Assembly (NCBI GenBank): GCA_002083825.1
Contig: DAZV01000030.1
Span: forward strand, 119,821-183,820
DNA length: 64,000 nucleotides
From: Candidatus Sericytochromatia bacterium S15B-MN24 CBMW_12
Lineage (GTDB): Bacteria > Cyanobacteriota > Sericytochromatia > S15B-MN24 > UBA4093
Direction: 5' to 3'
Shown: positions 18,501 to 26,731 of the stretch, one piece after another
How positions within the stretch are numbered: the stretch's first letter is position 1
How the letters are laid out: the number at the start of each line of letters is the position of its first letter
Made by a program: the position numbers and the translations under genes
The notes under the pieces: model-generated
Told to the model about the DNA's origin: nothing
The model's input: only the letters and a program-made list of their open reading frames with translations
The model's database searches: none

Positions 18501-18581
18501 AAGGGTGGAGCCGCGGCGCATGGTTTGAACATCCGTCCAAACAGTCAGGTGGGTGGGGGTATATCCGGCCAGGGTTTCCAA
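15504..18581 (-). CDS. SWIM zinc-finger SNF2-family helicase/ATPase
   Basis: A 1025-residue Swi2/Snf2 ATPase. The N-terminal region holds a SWIM zinc finger (CDCPLSDRCKH, about residue 75) and a long bacterial SNF2-associated domain. The helicase core has motif I DDMGLGKT, motif II LDEAQNIKN, motif III LTGTPLENN, and in the C-terminal lobe FSQFVKVLQ, LKAGGTGLNLTGADYV and DRAHRIGQ. These enzymes translocate on duplex DNA and remodel protein-DNA complexes; the bacterial SWIM type is often linked to DNA repair. The start is TTG at 18581 behind GAGGAG. No partner genes lie nearby. Confidence 0.93.
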   Translation of the reverse strand: METLAGYTPTHLTVWTDVQTMRRGSTLFKKGGVSTIQVRRDQGRLLVKGLVNDGGYAPLSATIAWDGKAVTSTCDCPLSDRCKHAVALALAYLETPPPEEIEEAPASSGFRPGQDIILYGLWVAPPPKKLDSLYTRPQCLWLALDVAKIRADGTPGPGRPMPIWAPQTNPDFRDEDRTILAITQPYYQEHGRDFSSPYARGIPLREAMVGPVLAALRTSPFVFGGGRQPIAVQFDRPLQCRKLSPWDNEELISEEDGTPIPLPPGRLVGVDPAWILLEDCFRPVIEAEVPALPEIDESESAPPPVPLADAKAHPTAKPEARLTLTEESDRLLVKLTFTYGASTPISPTDMREVVGGDWEGEWGVWQRDGEAEAALIRRLSACGLDARGNGHWLGWGDSALGFLVDEIPQLIAEDWQVFGEERLNQLRVTRSRPRVSLRLKSGIDWLDLATRLEVDGIELSGESLREMLKGRSRFVKLGDGSYAKLPTEWLSAQRHLGEALGFEVLAGPEGLEQRLPPYMATWVSDLLKAADVAVADDHWESFLPQLDNLDTVPERELPGGFEGELRPYQRKGVDFLSFIGEHGLHGILADDMGLGKTIQAIALLLRDKEEGKPGPSLLVAPTSVVYNWEQELSRFAPSLKTLVLHGSARRERFGDIADVDVVVTSYALLRRDQEQLKKQNFHYLILDEAQNIKNPQSQAAKAAARLQSRHRLCLTGTPLENNLIELWSLFNFLMPGLLGTERRFRESYLGAMQGSDPTAMADLRHRTRPFILRRLKSEVAQDLPPRTEMVAYCELGTEQRRFYNETLSRVRGEIFATVDRMGMGRAHLNILEALLRLRQICCDPMLVARDDRDIPSAKMDLFMDMVREMTAEGHRVLVFSQFVKVLQALRTRLTEAEIATEYLDGSTKDRLERANRFNASDVPVFLISLKAGGTGLNLTGADYVMHFDPWWNPAVEDQATDRAHRIGQTRHVFSYKLIAKDTIEEKVLALQERKRRMVRDVLGGEDFASQLSREDLDYLLAPVTP

Positions 18582-18713
18582 TCGGCACTCCTCAAAAAAG
18601 CAATTCCGCCATTATACCTCCGAAGTGGAAGTTGGGCGATTCGCCCCGTGGCTAGGGTCGTGGGGCTCAGCCGCTCCGGATGCCGTTCGGCGCCCGGTGC
18701 GAGGAACTCGGGG

Positions 18714-20354
18714 TTAGCCGATCCGGATGCTGTAGTCGGATCCCGGGAACTTGTGGCCGGTCTTCTCGAGGAAGTAGCTCAGGCCGCCGGGGTACTCGGT
18801 GGTCTGGCCCCGGTCGATCAGCACGACCTTGGTCGCGAGATCCCGCAGGAAGTGGCGATCGTGCGAAACGAAGACCACCGTCCCGTCGAACTGCATGAGG
18901 GCTTCGAGCAAGACCTCGCGGGTCCGCATGTCCAGGTGGTTGGTGGGCTCGTCCATGATCAGGAAGTTCACGGGGTTGGCGAGGATTCGCGCCAGCACCA
19001 CGCGGGTCTTCTCACCGCCCGAGAGCACGCTCACTTGCTTTTCGACGTCGTCTCCGGTGAAGAGCACCGAACCCAGGATATTCTGGATCACGCCGCGGCC
19101 GAGCGTGGGCGCGACCTCCTGGATGGACTCGAAGACGGTCTTTTTTGAATCGAGAATCTCGGTCTGGTGCTGGGCGAAGTAAGCGGTTTGCAAGCTCGCT
19201 CCGAGCTTGCAGGCCCCGGAGTCGGGCGGGAGGGCTCCGGCGATGATCTTGAGCAGGGTCGACTTCCCGGCCCCGTTGATGCCCAGGACGGCGATTCGCT
19301 CCAGCCGCTTGATCTGGAATTCGGTTCCCTCGAGCACGGTCTTCTCGCCGTAGGTCTTGCCGACGCCGGTGAGCGTGGCCACGATCTCGCCCGAGCGCGG
19401 GCAGTCGCGCCAGCGGAAGTCCACCGCCTTCGCTTCCTTGGGGACCTCGATCTTGTCCATCTTCTCGATCATCTTCACCCGGGACTGCACCTGGGCGGCA
19501 TGCGAGGCGCGGGCCTTGAAGCGCGCGATGAACTTCTCTTCCTTCTCGAGCATGGCACCCTGGCGGTCGGCGGCGGCCTCCAGGTTGTCCAGGCGAATCC
19601 GGGACTCCTGCTCGTAAAAGTCGTAGTTGCCGGAGTAGACGTTGACGGCGCCGTGCTCGACGGCCACGATCTTGTGGACCAGCCGGTTCATGAAGTCGCG
19701 GTCGTGGCTGGTCATGAAGATCGCGCCCGTGAAGCCGCTGAGGAACTCTTCGAGCCAGATGATGGTTTCGACGTCCAGGTGGTTGGTAGGCTCGTCGAGC
19801 ACGAGGGCGTCCGGCTTGAGCAGCAGAACCTTGGCCAGCTCGATGCGCATGCGCCAGCCGCCGGAGTACGCCTTGACGGGTTTCTGCCAGTCCTCGCGGG
19901 CGAAGCCTAGCCCCGAGAGGATGGTCTCGGCGCGGGATTCCAGGTCGTAGCCGCCCAGTGCCTCGAAGCGGGTCTGGGCGTCGCCTAGCTCGTCGAGGAT
20001 CTCGGTCATGCGGTCGGTATCCAGCTCCGGGTCGGCCAGCTGGTTGGAGAGGTCGGTGATGAGGGCTTCGAGCTTCGTCACTTCCCCCGCACCGGCCAGG
20101 GCGGCCTCCATGACCGTGGCTTCGACGTCGCCGCCGGGATCCTGCGAGAAGTAGCCGATGACGAAGCGTTCCGGGATGGTGATGGTCCCCTCGTCGGCTG
20201 ACTCCTGGCGGGTGATGAGCCGGAAGATCGTGCTCTTGCCGGCACCGTTGGCGCCGACCAGGCCTACCCGTTCGCCCGGGTTGATCTGGAAGGAGGCATC
20301 CTTGAAAAGAAACTGCTTGCCTTGGAACTTCGCCACTTGGCTGAATGCGATCAT
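18714..20354 (-). CDS. ABC-F family ATPase
   Basis: A 546-residue protein with two ABC ATPase domains and no membrane segments. Walker A GANGAGKST and GINGAGKST, signatures YSGGWRMR and LSGGEKTR, and two Walker B blocks ending DEPTNHLD are all intact. The inter-domain linker is helical and charged. ABC-F proteins bind the ribosomal E site and help translation or resist antibiotics (EttA, Uup, YbiT, YheS groups); this one lacks the long coiled-coil tail of Uup. The start at 20354 (MIAFSQVAKFQGKQ) matches the family N-terminus, so the 66-residue upstream extension in the track is excluded. Which subgroup it belongs to is not decided. Confidence 0.9.
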   Translation of the reverse strand: MIAFSQVAKFQGKQFLFKDASFQINPGERVGLVGANGAGKSTIFRLITRQESADEGTITIPERFVIGYFSQDPGGDVEATVMEAALAGAGEVTKLEALITDLSNQLADPELDTDRMTEILDELGDAQTRFEALGGYDLESRAETILSGLGFAREDWQKPVKAYSGGWRMRIELAKVLLLKPDALVLDEPTNHLDVETIIWLEEFLSGFTGAIFMTSHDRDFMNRLVHKIVAVEHGAVNVYSGNYDFYEQESRIRLDNLEAAADRQGAMLEKEEKFIARFKARASHAAQVQSRVKMIEKMDKIEVPKEAKAVDFRWRDCPRSGEIVATLTGVGKTYGEKTVLEGTEFQIKRLERIAVLGINGAGKSTLLKIIAGALPPDSGACKLGASLQTAYFAQHQTEILDSKKTVFESIQEVAPTLGRGVIQNILGSVLFTGDDVEKQVSVLSGGEKTRVVLARILANPVNFLIMDEPTNHLDMRTREVLLEALMQFDGTVVFVSHDRHFLRDLATKVVLIDRGQTTEYPGGLSYFLEKTGHKFPGSDYSIRIG

Positions 20355-20424
20355 CGGTTCTCGCTCTCGAATCAAAGGGGGTCGATCCACCAGGATACCA
20401 CATTCCGCGCCCTTCTCGGCCGAG

Positions 20425-21489
20425 CTAGGGGGTTGGCTGCGATTCCTCGGGCCCGTCGAGTCGGTCCGCTTCCGCTCCGAAACGAAGCAGGATGCCTCGG
20501 AGCGCGCTCGGTGACGAGGGAACCCCCGTGTCCGTCGCGTCGGGCACTTCAATTGCGTCGAGATCGTCCGTGACGAGTTGCAGGGGGCTCATGCCGCGGG
20601 CATCTCTCGGGTTGGGCGCGGCCCCGCGCTCGAGAAGATCTTGCACGAGCAGCGCGTTTCGCGTGCTGACGGCGAGGTGAAGGGGGGTCAGGCCCTTCCC
20701 GTCCGCGTGGGTCATGGAAGCCCCTCGCTCGAGAAGCGAGACGGCCATGTTCGTATGCCCCTGCACGATGGCATGGTGAAGGGCCGTTCGGCCGAGTCGG
20801 TCCACCCCGTCGAGCGAGGCCCCTGCTTGCAAGAGTGCGTTGAGCCCCGCCATGTTTCCCTGGGCGGCCACGACGAGCAGGGGGGGGCGCCCCACGTAGG
20901 TCGGGCGATTTACCCCCCATCCTCCGCGCAGCAGGGTGGCGATAGCCTCCGTGCTGCCTTCCCGCAACAGCGCATGGGCGCGAAACCCCGGGTCGCTCAC
21001 CATGGGACGAAGGATGTCCCAGAGTTCTCGCAGGGGCGCGCGCTGCTCCGCGGTGAACTCCGCGCTCACCTCGCCGTGCGTCCAGGTGAGCTGAGTGGCC
21101 GTGACGACCTTGGCGAACTCGTCGAGGGTCATGGGGACCTGCAAGCGAGCCGGAGACGCGTCCTGGGCCGCGAGCACGAAGCAGCGCCGGGGCGGGAGGC
21201 TCGCGCCGTCGATGCGCAGCGGGGGGCTTGCGTCGGCGCCGCGGGGCCAATCAAGTTCGGCTCCAGGGGCGGGAAGCGTGACCAGGATCATCTCCGGCCG
21301 GCTCACCCAGTAACCTGCCTGCAGGACGGGGAGCGTCGAGGCCGTCTCGGACCGTGTCTGCAGGGAGACGATGACCTCGGGATCCATGGGGTCGTAGGCT
21401 TCCTCGGGCTTGCTCCAGCACGGGCCGGCCGATAGGCTCCAGGTCAGCGTGCCCGCCAGGAGGATGCAGGAAAGCAGTTTGCGAGTCAT
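20425..21489 (-). CDS. Exported ankyrin-repeat protein
   Basis: A 354-residue protein with a signal peptide (MTRKLLSCILLAGTLTWSLS) and a clear block of about four ankyrin repeats between residues 195 and 325 (for example GRTALHHAIVQGHTNMAVSLLERGA and GLTPLHLAVSTRNALLVQDLLERGA). The region between the signal and the repeats has no recognised domain. The repeats mediate protein-protein contact, here in the periplasm or outside the cell. AAGAGG 7 nt upstream supports the start. It lies 70 bp upstream of the ABC-F gene on the same strand, with no evident functional link. Confidence 0.85.
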   Translation of the reverse strand: MTRKLLSCILLAGTLTWSLSAGPCWSKPEEAYDPMDPEVIVSLQTRSETASTLPVLQAGYWVSRPEMILVTLPAPGAELDWPRGADASPPLRIDGASLPPRRCFVLAAQDASPARLQVPMTLDEFAKVVTATQLTWTHGEVSAEFTAEQRAPLRELWDILRPMVSDPGFRAHALLREGSTEAIATLLRGGWGVNRPTYVGRPPLLVVAAQGNMAGLNALLQAGASLDGVDRLGRTALHHAIVQGHTNMAVSLLERGASMTHADGKGLTPLHLAVSTRNALLVQDLLERGAAPNPRDARGMSPLQLVTDDLDAIEVPDATDTGVPSSPSALRGILLRFGAEADRLDGPEESQPTP

Positions 21490-21632
21490 GGGGAAGCCTC
21501 TTGAGAGTTCGAAACGAGATGGCGCCAGCAGACCAATTTAACATGAGGATGCTTCGGATGACAATCGAGCGCTAATCCCCTCCGAGGCCTCTGGTTTCCC
21601 TTGCGATCGGGGAGGTACACTAGCGGAACGGC

Positions 21633-22565
21633 ATGATGATGAATGACTTAAGCACAGGTGAAATCTTGAACCCTACCTTTTTCGGCCTCGACCCCGAGCT
21701 CAGTCACTACGGGACGTCCCGGGCTGCGGTATTCGGCCTTCCCTTCGGGGCATCGGTTTCGTACGGCCGCGGCGCCGAGAAGGGTCCCTCCGCCATCCTG
21801 GAGGCTTCTCAGCAGGTGGAGCTTTTCGATCATGAGCTGGGCTTCAACCCCTGCGACGCGGGAATCGCGACCGTCGCCCCCGAACTGCTGGACAGCCTGC
21901 TCGACACGCACGAGGCGGTAAAGGCGGCGATCGCCCGTGTCCTTCCTCCCCTGCTCGATGACGGCAAGTTTCCCGTCATGCTCGGGGGGGACCATTCGGT
22001 GACCCCGCCGATGATAGCCGTCCTGCGCGATCGCTATCCCTCGCTGGGAATTCTCCAGATCGACGCCCACGCCGACCTGCGCGACTCCTACGACGAGGAT
22101 CCCGAGTCCCATGCCTGCGCCATCCGGCGCGCCCTGGATCACGGAATTTCCCACGTGGTGGGAGTGGGGATACGCAATCTCTCCGAGCCCGAGTGGGAGT
22201 TCCTGCAAGCCCAGACCAACCTCACCGAGGTCTGGGGCGGGACCTGGCTCAAGCCCTGGGACGCCTTCTGCGCCGAGGTGGACCAGGCCATCTCGAAGCT
22301 GCCCTCGCACGTCTATTTGACGATCGACGTCGATGGCCTGGATCCGTCGATCATGCCGAGCACCGGCACCCCGGAGCCCGGCGGATTGACCTGGCAGCAC
22401 GTTTGCTACGTGCTCGATCGGCTCTTCGGCTCCCGCACGGTGGTGGCCATGGACATCAACGAGTTGGCGCCCATCGAAAAGCTTCACGGTCCGGATTTCC
22501 TGGTGGCCAAGCTCATGTACCGGGCGATCGGTTTGAAGTTCAGAGGTTTGCTCGGTCGGGAGTGA
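21633..22565 (+). CDS. speB: Agmatinase / ureohydrolase family protein
   Basis: A 310-residue arginase-fold enzyme. The binuclear manganese ligands are present in GGDHSV, DAHADLRD and DVDGLDPS, and ESHAC matches the agmatinase substrate loop. Length and the SHAC feature favour agmatinase (agmatine to putrescine and urea) over arginase; other guanidino substrates cannot be excluded. Three ATG codons in a row begin the ORF and no strong Shine-Dalgarno decides between them. The esterase gene follows on the same strand 80 bp downstream. Confidence 0.87.
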   Translation: MMMNDLSTGEILNPTFFGLDPELSHYGTSRAAVFGLPFGASVSYGRGAEKGPSAILEASQQVELFDHELGFNPCDAGIATVAPELLDSLLDTHEAVKAAIARVLPPLLDDGKFPVMLGGDHSVTPPMIAVLRDRYPSLGILQIDAHADLRDSYDEDPESHACAIRRALDHGISHVVGVGIRNLSEPEWEFLQAQTNLTEVWGGTWLKPWDAFCAEVDQAISKLPSHVYLTIDVDGLDPSIMPSTGTPEPGGLTWQHVCYVLDRLFGSRTVVAMDINELAPIEKLHGPDFLVAKLMYRAIGLKFRGLLGRE

Positions 22566-22645
22566 GCCGAGACACGGTTTCCCGCCTGTCCGATCGTGGT
22601 AGAGTAGCGATCTTGACAGTGATTGGTTCTACGGAGGGGCTCCCC

Positions 22646-23815
22646 TTGAAACGATATAACTGGCGCGGGACGGGGGCCCTAACCCTCGAGCTTCCCAAGC
22701 CGATCCCTTTCACCCTCCAGGTTCAGGCCCCCAAGGTCGGTCCCAATGACCGCCTCTTCCTGGCTGCCAACATCAACGGCTGGAACTCCCAGAGCGAACG
22801 CTACGTCTTCAAGCGCGTCGGCGATCGCTTCGAACTGCCCCTGAGGGTCCTCCCAAACACCCACATGGAATTCAAGGTCACCCGGGGCGGCTGGGAACGG
22901 GTCGAGGTCAAGGCGGACGGCGACGACGTCGAGAACCGGGTCCTCAGGATCCGCGCGGAGGGGACTCACGAGGTCACGATCGCGGATTGGCGCGACCACC
23001 ACCCCCGCGATCCCAAGCCCAAGACCACCGTCGGCAACGTCAAATCGCTCGGGAAGTACACCGTCGCACCGCTAGGTCGCAAGCGCGAGATCGTCGCTTA
23101 CCTGCCACCCGGCTACGACGTCGAAACCGCCCGCCGCTACCCGGTCCTCTACATGTTCGACGGCCAGAACCTCTTCGACGAGCGCACCTCCTTCTCGGGC
23201 GAGTGGTACCTCGACGAGACCTGCGAGAAGCTCATCTCCGACGGCAAGATCCCGCCGGTCATCATCATCGCCATCTACCACGGCAACCAGTACCGCCTCA
23301 GCGAGCTGGCTCCCTGGCCGGATTACCGCCTCAAGGTCAAGGCCGAAGGCGAGAAGTTCATCGGCTGGGTCGCCCGTGACCTCAAGCATCAGATCGATCA
23401 GAAGTTCCGCACCCTGCCCGACCGCGAGTACACCGCCGTGGGCGGCTCGTCGATGGGCGGCCTCGCCGCCATGTACGCCGGCTACCGCTACCGCGACGTC
23501 TTCGGCCGGATCATGTCCATGTCGGGGTCGTTCTGGTTCGGAGAACGTTCGATCTTCAGCTTCCTGCGCGACTGCGCCAAGCCCTTCAACACCAAGATCT
23601 ACGTGGATTGCGGCGGCAAGGAAGGCGGATCCCTCTTCAGCCCGAAGTTCCTGCGCCACGCCAACGACATGGTCGACCTCTTGAAGCAGCAGGGCTTTAC
23701 CGAGGGCAAGGATCTCAAGTACGTGGTGGACAAGAACGCCACCCACTCGGAGGCCGAATGGGCCAAGCGCGCCCCGGCCGCTCTCGAGTTTCTTTGGGGC
23801 GACCTCAAACTCTGA
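22646..23815 (+). CDS. Esterase-D/Fes-type alpha/beta hydrolase with N-terminal carbohydrate-binding-like domain
   Basis: The track ORF begins inside speB in another frame; the true start is TTG at 22646, 8 nt after GGAGG, giving 389 residues. The first about 115 residues resemble a CBM20/48-like beta-sandwich (DRLFLAANINGWNSQSERYVF). The rest is a putative esterase (PF00756 type): REIVAYLPPGYD, YPVLYMFDGQNLFDE, the nucleophile elbow GGSSMGGLAA and a late His (NATHSEAEW). It lacks an export signal. Substrates in this family range from ferric-siderophore esters to feruloyl esters; the starch-binding-like domain hints at a glycan-linked substrate, which is inference. Confidence 0.85.
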   Translation: MKRYNWRGTGALTLELPKPIPFTLQVQAPKVGPNDRLFLAANINGWNSQSERYVFKRVGDRFELPLRVLPNTHMEFKVTRGGWERVEVKADGDDVENRVLRIRAEGTHEVTIADWRDHHPRDPKPKTTVGNVKSLGKYTVAPLGRKREIVAYLPPGYDVETARRYPVLYMFDGQNLFDERTSFSGEWYLDETCEKLISDGKIPPVIIIAIYHGNQYRLSELAPWPDYRLKVKAEGEKFIGWVARDLKHQIDQKFRTLPDREYTAVGGSSMGGLAAMYAGYRYRDVFGRIMSMSGSFWFGERSIFSFLRDCAKPFNTKIYVDCGGKEGGSLFSPKFLRHANDMVDLLKQQGFTEGKDLKYVVDKNATHSEAEWAKRAPAALEFLWGDLKL

Positions 23816-23833
23816 CGGCCGCGGCCATGAGCA

Positions 23834-23865
23834 AAGGGTCCGGGGTTTTCCCCGGACCCTTGTTT
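23834..23865 (+). terminator. Terminator after the esterase gene
   Basis: A 12-bp stem AAGGGTCCGGGG / CCCCGGACCCTT followed by GTTT, 19 bp after the stop codon. Confidence 0.75.
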
Positions 23866-23912
23866 CTAAGAAGAAACGTTGCTTCAGGACGGCGAGAGCG
23901 GGACGTCAGCCG

Positions 23913-25385
23913 CTAGAAGGTGGCGAAGCGCTTGTCGTAATCCTTGAGCAGCTTCTCGACCCGCTTGGCATCGTCCGAGCGGATGATGAGGCCCGGCTGA
24001 TAGGGATCCTGCGAGCGCCAGACAATCTCCTTCTCCTTGAAGCCATCGAGCTTCACCGGGCCTCGCTTGGGAACGGTGGTGATGAACCCCGCGTGACCCT
24101 CCACCGGCTTGGGGGCCTGGTACTTGTCATGGGCCTCCAGCTTGGCGAGCTCGCGGTAAAGACAAACTCCCGCGGCCTCGTTGATCACCATGGGGATCCG
24201 GGCCGAGGGGATCCGGTTGGCGGCTTCCAGGAAGTACAGCTCGCCGGTCTCCGAGCTCCGGATGAACTCGATGTGAGTGACCCCCCGCTGAAGACCGAAG
24301 GCCTGAATGACCCGCTCGTTGATCGCCAGGAGCTTCGCTTCGAGCTCGCTTCCCCGCGCGACCGTGTAGGTCACGAAGTTGCCGCCCTGCAAGACGTCGT
24401 AGAGCGGCAGTCCGTACCGAGACGCCAGCGAGAACTTGACCTTTCCGCCCTCCACCACCGAATCGACGTGGTAGACGTCCCCGGGAATGTACTGCTCCGC
24501 CAGGTAGTCGTCCTTGCGCGTCCCGAGCGAGGCGATGGCCTGCATGAGCTGCGATCGGGAATCGATCCGCTGCATGTTTCGGGAGCCGAACCCGTCGCGG
24601 AGCTTGAGCATGTAGGGCGGGGCCACGGATTCGAGCATCGCCACCACCCGCTCGCGATCGAGAGCGGGGGCGAAGTAGGGGACGGCAATGTCCGCTCCCA
24701 GCGCCGTCAGGCGCATGGCGAGCTTGTCTCGGAAGAGCCGCGCCTGCTCGACGCCCTGTCCCGGAACGCCCAGGAGCCGGCGAATCCTTGCCGCCAGCTC
24801 GACCTGACCTTCCAGCATGGGCACGACCCGGTCGATGGGCGTTTCACGATGCAAGCGCGCGACCACGTCGGCCACCGCGTTCCCGTCAAGCAGGCTAGGT
24901 ACGGTCACGATCGTCTCGACGCAGTCGGGAAAGTGCTCCGAGAGTGCGGCACGCTCGGTCAGCACGAGCACGCGGCACCCCATTCGGGCGGCTTCTTCCA
25001 TGAAGGTTCGTCCCGCCCGCACCCGGGTCACGCAGAGGATGGTTCGACCTTGCGGGGCCGCCTTCGAAGGGGGCGAAGCGGTCTTGATGTTGCCAGCCTT
25101 GCGGGTTTCCGCCTTGAGGGCGGGGGCCTCGGCTGCCGGCCTCCTGGCCGTTTCTGAATTGCTGGCCGCCGGTCGTGAGCGCTTCGGCTCCGGAGTCGCG
25201 GCCGTCTCAGCGGCGGGCTTCGTGCTCTTGGGCGTCTTGCCGGTACTCGCCGGAGCAGTCTTGGAGGGCTTGCTCGTGCCCGTGGGAGCCTTCGCCGAGC
25301 GCGTTTTCGGCGCCGACTCCTCGCTCGTCAACTTGGATACCCTGCTCGAGGGGGCCTTGGGCGTGTTCTTGCTCGACTCTCGCAT
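23913..25385 (-). CDS. ATP-grasp domain enzyme with long low-complexity N-terminus
   Basis: A 490-residue protein. The start is set at the ATG at 25385 because AAGGAG is 6 nt upstream and lies inside the longer version. Residues 1 to about 115 are a Lys/Ala/Pro/Ser/Thr-rich disordered tail. Then comes a pre-ATP-grasp segment (TILCVTRVRAGRTFMEEAARMG) and an ATP-grasp fold (YMLKLRDGFGSRNMQ, YLAEQYIPGDVYHVD, THIEFIRSSETGELYFLEAANR). ATP-grasp enzymes join a carboxylate to an amine or thiol via an acyl-phosphate; the family resembles the generic carboxylate-amine ligases. The basic tail is unusual and may bind nucleic acid or polyanions. Substrate unknown. Confidence 0.8.
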   Translation of the reverse strand: MRESSKNTPKAPSSRVSKLTSEESAPKTRSAKAPTGTSKPSKTAPASTGKTPKSTKPAAETAATPEPKRSRPAASNSETARRPAAEAPALKAETRKAGNIKTASPPSKAAPQGRTILCVTRVRAGRTFMEEAARMGCRVLVLTERAALSEHFPDCVETIVTVPSLLDGNAVADVVARLHRETPIDRVVPMLEGQVELAARIRRLLGVPGQGVEQARLFRDKLAMRLTALGADIAVPYFAPALDRERVVAMLESVAPPYMLKLRDGFGSRNMQRIDSRSQLMQAIASLGTRKDDYLAEQYIPGDVYHVDSVVEGGKVKFSLASRYGLPLYDVLQGGNFVTYTVARGSELEAKLLAINERVIQAFGLQRGVTHIEFIRSSETGELYFLEAANRIPSARIPMVINEAAGVCLYRELAKLEAHDKYQAPKPVEGHAGFITTVPKRGPVKLDGFKEKEIVWRSQDPYQPGLIIRSDDAKRVEKLLKDYDKRFATF

Positions 25386-25448
25386 TGGCGTCTCCTTCAT
25401 CGGCTACCTTGCTTCGCTCGGATTCCTCGAGGGCAAACATGATAGATC

Positions 25449-25478
25449 TTGTAACATAATATCGTAAATCGTTACAAT
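25449..25478. promoter_or_regulatory. Symmetric AT-rich divergent promoter
   Basis: TTGTAAC and GTTACAA form a perfect 7-bp inverted repeat. Read on the plus strand it gives TTGTAA-N18-TACAAT toward 25586; the minus strand gives a weaker TTGTAA-N18-TACAAG toward the ATP-grasp gene. Confidence 0.5.
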
Positions 25479-25585
25479 AGCGAGGGCTCGGGGGGAAATC
25501 GAGGGCTTGAGCAAGCAGAGGATGTATGGGAGACTGAAGCGCCACCCCCCTGAAACCAACCTGAAATCAAAGGAGCCGCCGCGCC

Positions 25586-26125
25586 ATGCCGTTGATGAGT
25601 GTGCCGTTCAACCTGCCTGCCCCCTACCCGCTTCCGCCGGGCCTCACCCAGACCCTGCAGTCACAGCCCATCGACCGGAATGTCGAGGCCCTCACGCACA
25701 TGCTCATCGAGGACGGCATGGCGGATGTCGTGCTGCTCGAGACCCTGGTTGGGGAAGCGCTGAGCGTGAAGGCCGTCGAGGCCCGGAGTGCCGCGGCCTA
25801 CAAGGCGCTCGTCGGGATCACCGAAAACCTCGGCGAACGCTTTTCCGCCAAGGCCCTGCAGACCGGTAGCCCTTTGCTCGTCATGGGGGAAGTCGAGCCC
25901 GGCGAGACGGGCCTGACGCCTGCATTCGTCGAGGGATTCCTGGCTGGCCGCCCCAAGGCGGATCTCGGCTTCGGCTACGTTCTGCCCCTGATAGGGGAAT
26001 CCGGGACGCGCCACGGAGTCCTGACCCTCATCCGAGGTGACGGGCCGCTCAATCATGATCAGCCGGCCATCGTCCATGCCTTCGGTCGGTGGCTGGCCCA
26101 CCGATTCGATCATTCCGACAGCTAG
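25586..26125 (+). CDS. GAF-like domain protein of unknown function
   Basis: A 179-residue soluble protein. The pattern of a helix (DRNVEALTHMLIEDGMADVVLLETL) followed by FGYVLPLIGESGTRHGVLTLIRGDGPLNHDQPAIVHAFGRWLAHRFD resembles a GAF domain, where the last strand-helix unit is typical, but the match is loose and no ligand residues can be named. It is followed after 10 bp by the pterin dehydratase gene, whose Shine-Dalgarno overlaps its stop codon, so the two are translationally coupled. A regulatory or sensory role is only suggested. Confidence 0.6.
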   Translation: MPLMSVPFNLPAPYPLPPGLTQTLQSQPIDRNVEALTHMLIEDGMADVVLLETLVGEALSVKAVEARSAAAYKALVGITENLGERFSAKALQTGSPLLVMGEVEPGETGLTPAFVEGFLAGRPKADLGFGYVLPLIGESGTRHGVLTLIRGDGPLNHDQPAIVHAFGRWLAHRFDHSDS

Positions 26126-26135
26126 GAGGAAACCC

Positions 26136-26456
26136 TTGTCCGACCTGAAATCGAAGCGCTGTATCCCCTGCGAAGGCGGCATTCCCAAGCTCGATGCCGA
26201 GCAGACCCGGACCATGCTCGAGCAGGTTCCGGGTTGGGTGGCTCGCGAGGAGCGCTTGAGCAAGACCTTCCAGTTCAAGGACTTCCGAGAGGCCATGGCC
26301 TTTCTCAATCGCATGGCGGACGTCGCGGAAAGCGAAGGGCATCACCCCGATTTCTGCGTCCACTACAACCGGGTGGACATCCTCCTCTGGACACATGCCA
26401 TCGACGGGCTCTCCGAGAACGATTTCATCCTGGCAGCCAAGCTCGACGCGCTCTGA
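26136..26456 (+). CDS. phhB: Pterin-4a-carbinolamine dehydratase
   Basis: A 106-residue protein starting at TTG 26136, 6 nt after TAGGAGG, which overlaps the preceding stop codon. The family signature EGHHPDFCVHYNRVDI with the catalytic His pair and the later THAIDGLSENDFILAAKLD is complete. The enzyme dehydrates 4a-hydroxytetrahydropterin, recycling the cofactor of aromatic amino acid hydroxylases. No hydroxylase gene is in the window, and in many bacteria homologues have other pterin-related roles. The N-terminal CIPCEGG is common in the family. Confidence 0.9.
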   Translation: MSDLKSKRCIPCEGGIPKLDAEQTRTMLEQVPGWVAREERLSKTFQFKDFREAMAFLNRMADVAESEGHHPDFCVHYNRVDILLWTHAIDGLSENDFILAAKLDAL

Positions 26457-26553
26457 ACTTTCGGGCCTGGCCCTGGCCCACGGCCTCGCGCGTTCACGGT
26501 GACGCCCTGGAGCCAGGCGGGCGGGCATGGGCATGACCCGCGGCCCTGGAGCT

Positions 26554-26595
26554 GCGCGCCCCGTCCCGATCCCGGGACGGGGCGCGCGTTCTTTC
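26554..26595 (+). terminator. Terminator after phhB
   Basis: A perfect 15-bp stem GCGCGCCCCGTCCCG with a short ATCC-type loop, followed by GTTCTTT. Confidence 0.75.
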
Positions 26596-26731
26596 CGGCC
26601 TCGCGTCTTCAAGGGGATCTCCTCGGCGATCTCGATACAACCTGAATTAAGTCTTTCCTTAAACAACAATTAACGTTATGATGGTCTTCCTGGTCGCAGT
26701 CCAAGTCGCTTTTCGAAGGAGGATCCGGCGG

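Noticed and set aside
15609-19148. Plus-strand ORFs of 476 and 604 residues over the SNF2 gene
   Set aside because: Antisense to intact helicase motifs; composition of shadow frames.
22193-22645. 5' extension of the esterase ORF into speB
   Set aside because: The extension is the out-of-frame shadow of speB; a TTG with GGAGG at 22646 explains the start.
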